NCBI GenBank assembly: GCA_964401455.1
Contig: CAYNYI010000026.1
Coordinates: forward strand, 1 to 29,517
DNA: 29,517 bases
Source of the DNA: CAYNYI01 sp964401455
Lineage (GTDB): Bacteria > Fibrobacterota > OXYB2-FULL-49-7 > CAYNYI01
Reading direction: 5' to 3'
The translations under genes were made by a program, and so were the position numbers. Shown here piece after piece: positions 25,278 through 29,517 of the stretch (position 1 is the first letter of the stretch; every line of letters begins with the position of its first letter). The notes beneath the pieces were generated by a model, which was not told the origin of the DNA, searched no databases, and worked only from the letters and a program-made list of their open reading frames with translations.

Positions 25278-28200
25278 TTATTCATCCATGATATTTCTTA
25301 TTATTTCTGAAAAATCTTTTCTGTTAAGCGGTTTTAAATAAAAACCCTTGATTCCTTCTTTTCGGGCTTTTTCTTCGTTGACGCTTCGGCTGTAGCCGGT
25401 GCAGAGAATAATCGGCGTTCCGGGACGTATTTTTAATATTTCCCGTGACATTTCCAAACCGGTCATGTTCGGCATTGTCTGATCTGTTATTACGAGGTCA
25501 TATTCAGCGGGGTTTTCTCTGAAGGACTCCAGCGCTTTTTCGCTGTTGTTGAAGCTTTTAACTTTATAGCCCAGTTCCGTAAGCATTGATGAGACCATAT
25601 CGGTCAGTATTTCCTCATCGTCAACAAAGAGTATGCTTTCTGTTCCGCCGATAAGCTCGCATTTGGGTTCTTTTGCTATATCCAGAGAAGCGTTTGTTTT
25701 AGGCAGAAAGACTTTAAAAACAGTTCCCGACTCATCGCCGCTTTCCACAGTTATATTTCCCTTGTGGCTTTGGATGATTCCAAAGACTACTGCCAGCCCC
25801 ATACCGGTGCCTTCACCGGGTTCCCGGGTAGTGAAGAAGGGTTCAAATATCCTCGGCATCAGTTCTTCCGGAATACCGTTCCCGTTATCTTTTACGGTGA
25901 GTACGGAATAAAAGCCCGGCTTTGAAACCCCCGCGCGTCCTTCCCATTCCCGGTCAAAATATTCATCCGCGAAGCCTATTTCAAGAAGTCCTTTTTCATT
26001 CATGGCGCTCGAAGCGTTTGTGCAGAGATTCATCAGTATCTCATGAATTTTTGTGGGGTCGGCCAAAACCGGTTTGTCTTCCCTGGCGAGATTTGTTTTG
26101 ATTTCAATAGAAGAAGGCAGGCTTGCCTTAAGCAGGTGCACCGCCTCTTTTATTATGGGTCTTATGTATATTGGACTGAGCTCTTCGGGGCCCTGACGGC
26201 TGAAAAGCAGGATCTGGTTTACAAGCTCTTTGGCCCTGTTGCCCGATTCTTTAATACGAAGTATGTTTTTTTCCATACGGCTCCCCGGAGAAACCATGCT
26301 GAGAGATATTTCGGAAAACCCGATTATACCGGCCAGTATATTATTGAAATCATGGGCTATTCCGCCGGCGAGGTGCCCTATCGCCTCCATTTTCTCGGAC
26401 TGGCGGAGCTGTTTTTCAAGCTGGATTTCTCTTGAAATATCCCGTTTTACGGCAACAAAATTTACAATTTTTCCGGCTGGAGAACGCACCGGAGAGATAA
26501 CGCATTCTTCGGTATAAAAAGACCCGTCTTTCTTTCTGTTGACCATTCGGCCGGTCCATGTATTACCGGAAAGGATTGTTTCCCAAAGCTGTTTATAAAA
26601 AAAGCGGTCCTGTTCTCCGCTTTTCAATATCCGCGGATTCTTACCGATGGCTTCTGTCTCTTTGTATCCGGTAGTATTCTCGAAGGCGGGATTTACATAT
26701 TGGATTTTTCCGTCTGTGTCGGTGATAACAATGGTCCCCGCCGCCTGGTTTATGGCGGAAGTAAGCCGAATACTTTCTCCTTCGGCTTTTTTACGGGTTG
26801 AGATATCGAAAGCCATCGCCAATATAACCTGTTTTCCGTCGAGAAAAATTCCGCATAGATGGATTTCGGCAGGATAGCTGGAGCCGTCTTTTCTAATATG
26901 TTTTCCCTCAAGGACTTCAGACCTGCCGACTCTCAGGTAGTTCCAAAGCTTTTCACGGTCTTTTCTATCGAGGCTTTCAGGGTCTAAATCATAGACAGAC
27001 ATTTCTGAGAGTTCGGTTTTTGTATAGCCGGTATTTTTGGAAGCGGCGGTATTCACAAGCACAAATTTTCCGTCAAGGTCATGCGCAAATACAGCCACAG
27101 GTAAATCTTCTATGATTGTTTTAAAGCGGGTTTCGCTTTCTTTAAGCTGTTTGAGCGTTTTCCTTCTTTCTGTAATATCTCTCATTGTTCCCGAGATTTT
27201 GAGGGTCTTGTTCTCTTTGGAGATTACTACCGAGGCTGTTATTGAACAGTATCTGGATTCCCCGGATTTGTCTTTAAGATTTACTTCATAGTCTGTCACT
27301 TTACCTTCCAGAGAAAAGGCCTTGAGAAGATTCGCTCTCTCTTCCGGGTCCCGGTATATTTTTTCAAGAGAAGCCCCGAGCAGTTCTTCTCTTTTATATT
27401 CAGAAATACTTTCAATAGAGGGGCTGATTTCCAGTATTCTTCCGTCCAGAGAGGCTTCATAATATACATCCTGAATATTCTCAAAAATTTGACGGTATTT
27501 TGCCTCCGTCTTTTTCAGCATTTCTTCAGCCTTCTTTGCCTCGGAGACATCCATATGCGTGCCGCACATTCTTAAGGGATTCCCGTTTTCATCTCTCTCT
27601 ATGATTTTGCCTTTATCCAGTATCCATACCCAAGACCCCGATTTATGCCTGAGACGATGCTCGGAAGAGTAGATTTCAATTCGTCCCTCAAGATGCTGCT
27701 GCAGAAGGTCCTTGACACGGGCTTCATCATCGGGGTGCAGAAGGTTTTCCCATGAGCTTATATCAGACTTTATCTCCTCAAGAGAATAACCCTGCATTTC
27801 AGCCCATCTTTCGCTGAAAACAACCCTTCCGGAAGTAATATCCCAGTCCCATGTACCAAGTTCGCCCGCCCTCAGGGCCAAATCCTTTCTTTCCTCTGAT
27901 TCTCTAAGTTCCTCGCGTATTCTATATTCTTCTGTTACATCCCTGAAAACCAGAACAACACCTTTTATTGATCCCGGTTCGTCTTTTATTGGGGCCGCGG
28001 AATCGGCAATCTGGAATTTTTCTCCGCTTTTGGAAATGAGTACGGTATGGTTTGCAAGACCTATGATTTTCTTTGTTTCCAGCACTTTCTTAACCGGATC
28101 TTCAGAAGGCAGCCCGGTTTTCGCGTTTATTATCCGGAATACTTCTGTGAGAGGCTTGCCTGAGGCTTCGGCCACGGACCATCCTGTCAGTTTTTGTGCG

Positions 28201-29384
28201 ACCCTGTTCATTTTGACTACATTGCCGTTTATATCCGTTGAAATAACCGCGTCGCCGATAGAATTCAGAGTAATACGCAAATTTTCTTCATTGGCGCTTA
28301 GTTTGTCCTGAATTTCTTTTCTTTTGGAAATGTCTCTTATTACAGAACTAATTCCCTGCGGATTTCCTTTTGTGTCTCTGTTTACGCTTACAGTCATTTC
28401 TACCGGAAACCGTTTACCATGCGCGGTTACTCGCTCTGTTTCAAATGGGGAGCGGGCGGTCCTGTTTTCAAGGGCTTTTTTTAACAATTTCTTTTGAGAG
28501 AAGAGCAGTTCCTCAGGGCAGAAACGTGAAATGTTTGTGCCGATGACCTCTTCTGCGCGACACTCAAAAAGTTTTTCCGCCCCCGGGTTAAAAAGCGTAA
28601 TTTTTCCGCTTAGATCAGAGGCCACTATTCCATCGCTTGTTTCAGAAAGGACGGTCTCGAATTTTTCTCCGGCTTCTCTTCGTTTATTTTCATTATCGAT
28701 TGACCACAGAGCATAGCTGATGTCCCCGGCCACCTCTTCAAAAAGTTCGTGTTCGGTAAGGTCATCGGCGTATTTACGCGGAACCGAAACACTAAGCCAG
28801 CCGAATATGATATTTTCATGTTCGAGTCTTATTGTTAGGCCGCTTCTGTCTTTATACTCCGGAGAAAGAGGACAGTCTCCGCATTCTGAATGTGGGTGGC
28901 GTATAATTTTTATTCCGCTGCGGCCGAGGGTCTCCGCCGCGCAAAGCGGTATTTTTCCGGAGTTTAGATTTTTTGCCATTTTCTCAAATTCTGATTTTCT
29001 GAGTCCGGCATAGTAAAAGGGTCCGTAAGATTTTTCTTTTTCTGTGAGGACGGCCCATGCGTTAAAAAAACCGCGGTTTTCCACAAGAAGCCGGCAGGCT
29101 TCTTTAAGGAGTTTGTGTTTATCTTTCTCATGTGTTATAAGCTGGTTTACATTTCTTATTCCCGAAAGGAGTTTGTTCTGATGTCCAAGCTTGCGGGAAA
29201 GCTCGTTTTTATGTCTTAAAAAAATCTGTATGAGAAAAGAAGCGAAAAGCGCGACAATAATGTACATCACCCTCATAAACACTTCATGAGGGTTTCTGCC
29301 AATTAGTATGTCCGGCCAGAAATCCCGGCCAGATTCGTTGAATAATATGTATTCTGTTAAGGCATCAGTCAGCCACAGAAGCAC
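25278..29384 (-). CDS. Large membrane hybrid histidine kinase with six PAS domains
   Basis: From the GTG at 29384 the protein has 1368 residues. A hydrophobic N-terminus (VLLWLTDALTEYILF, then a transmembrane helix near 38-60) is followed by a GAF domain (about 75-225) with C168-G-D-C171 and six PAS modules (about 232-352, 358-485, 490-610, 615-735, 738-860, 863-985). Next come HisKA with H1011 in GGIAHDFNNILAG, the ATPase domain (DNGNGIPEEL, GEGTGMGLAV) and a receiver with D1301. No ribosome site precedes the GTG, and the frame stays open for 40 more codons upstream, adding YAAGFCSG in front of the first helix, so the true start is likely further up. It converges on the other hybrid kinase, 13 bp away. 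A multi-PAS sensor of redox or small ligands is inferred. Confidence 0.9.
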   Translation of the reverse strand: MLLWLTDALTEYILFNESGRDFWPDILIGRNPHEVFMRVMYIIVALFASFLIQIFLRHKNELSRKLGHQNKLLSGIRNVNQLITHEKDKHKLLKEACRLLVENRGFFNAWAVLTEKEKSYGPFYYAGLRKSEFEKMAKNLNSGKIPLCAAETLGRSGIKIIRHPHSECGDCPLSPEYKDRSGLTIRLEHENIIFGWLSVSVPRKYADDLTEHELFEEVAGDISYALWSIDNENKRREAGEKFETVLSETSDGIVASDLSGKITLFNPGAEKLFECRAEEVIGTNISRFCPEELLFSQKKLLKKALENRTARSPFETERVTAHGKRFPVEMTVSVNRDTKGNPQGISSVIRDISKRKEIQDKLSANEENLRITLNSIGDAVISTDINGNVVKMNRVAQKLTGWSVAEASGKPLTEVFRIINAKTGLPSEDPVKKVLETKKIIGLANHTVLISKSGEKFQIADSAAPIKDEPGSIKGVVLVFRDVTEEYRIREELRESEERKDLALRAGELGTWDWDITSGRVVFSERWAEMQGYSLEEIKSDISSWENLLHPDDEARVKDLLQQHLEGRIEIYSSEHRLRHKSGSWVWILDKGKIIERDENGNPLRMCGTHMDVSEAKKAEEMLKKTEAKYRQIFENIQDVYYEASLDGRILEISPSIESISEYKREELLGASLEKIYRDPEERANLLKAFSLEGKVTDYEVNLKDKSGESRYCSITASVVISKENKTLKISGTMRDITERRKTLKQLKESETRFKTIIEDLPVAVFAHDLDGKFVLVNTAASKNTGYTKTELSEMSVYDLDPESLDRKDREKLWNYLRVGRSEVLEGKHIRKDGSSYPAEIHLCGIFLDGKQVILAMAFDISTRKKAEGESIRLTSAINQAAGTIVITDTDGKIQYVNPAFENTTGYKETEAIGKNPRILKSGEQDRFFYKQLWETILSGNTWTGRMVNRKKDGSFYTEECVISPVRSPAGKIVNFVAVKRDISREIQLEKQLRQSEKMEAIGHLAGGIAHDFNNILAGIIGFSEISLSMVSPGSRMEKNILRIKESGNRAKELVNQILLFSRQGPEELSPIYIRPIIKEAVHLLKASLPSSIEIKTNLAREDKPVLADPTKIHEILMNLCTNASSAMNEKGLLEIGFADEYFDREWEGRAGVSKPGFYSVLTVKDNGNGIPEELMPRIFEPFFTTREPGEGTGMGLAVVFGIIQSHKGNITVESGDESGTVFKVFLPKTNASLDIAKEPKCELIGGTESILFVDDEEILTDMVSSMLTELGYKVKSFNNSEKALESFRENPAEYDLVITDQTMPNMTGLEMSREILKIRPGTPIILCTGYSRSVNEEKARKEGIKGFYLKPLNRKDFSEIIRNIMDE

Positions 29385-29517
29385 ACCCGAGCAAAAGCCT
29401 GCCGCGTAAACAGATTTGGTTCCGTTAAGTATATTGGAACGAATGTTGATAAAAGAAATAAAAATGAGCCGGTCTGATTTTTTGTAACAGTTAAAAGACT
29501 TTTTTTAAGTGGCTCCA

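Noticed and set aside
1..29517. CRISPR array, tRNA or rRNA genes, phage or defence cassette
   Set aside because: No regularly spaced repeats, cloverleaf-like sequence or phage or defence protein signature was found on either strand by reading.

Overview
The window reads as a chromosomal segment of a Gram-negative, probably anaerobic bacterium of moderate GC content. Shine-Dalgarno sequences are clear and genes sit in tightly overlapping operons. Periplasmic and outer-membrane proteins are present (an RND pump, a LolA-like carrier, a predicted porin), and one secreted protein ends in an NPFNP-type (FlgD/Por-like) tail. Such tails are typical of FCB-group phyla and related candidate phyla (Fibrobacterota, Marinimicrobia, Zixibacteria and similar). 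I cannot place the organism further without a search. No tRNA, rRNA, CRISPR array or transposase is visible, and no stretch above 300 bases lacks a gene.

Region 1 (255-8771, + strand) is a five-gene operon with overlaps or very short gaps. It encodes a PHP phosphoesterase fused to a GT4 glycosyltransferase, a cytosolic GH67-like TIM-barrel protein, two MGDG-synthase/MurG-like (GT28) glycosyltransferases and a cytosolic GH20 beta-hexosaminidase. Glycosyltransferases and glycosidases without signal peptides in one transcript suggest assembly and turnover of a cell-envelope glycolipid or an intracellular glycan, not use of an external polysaccharide.

Region 2 (8822-16220) is a mixed stretch with several damaged genes. 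It has a sulfatase pseudogene (frameshift, lost catalytic Cys, two internal deletions), a VIT-domain secreted protein broken by a -1 frameshift, an intact GH4 glycosidase with a divergent AraC regulator, and a minus-strand cluster: a nucleotidyltransferase cut to about 58 residues, a secreted protein of unknown role, and an APH-type sugar/choline kinase that seems to use an ATT start codon.

Region 3 (16233-22631, + strand) is an envelope-transport operon. A YtrA-type GntR repressor with a strong promoter and palindromic operator is followed by an SPFH (slipin) membrane protein, an HAE3/MMPL-type RND transporter, a periplasmic LolA-like protein and an outer-membrane barrel. Together these could form an inner-to-outer-membrane lipid or hydrophobe export route under a ligand-responsive repressor.

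Region 4 (22756-29517) has two convergent hybrid histidine kinases, GAF-PAS2-HK-REC and TM-GAF-PAS6-HK-REC. Both have a CxxC pair at the matching place in the GAF domain. The second has no ordinary start codon before the coding frame that continues upstream of its GTG.
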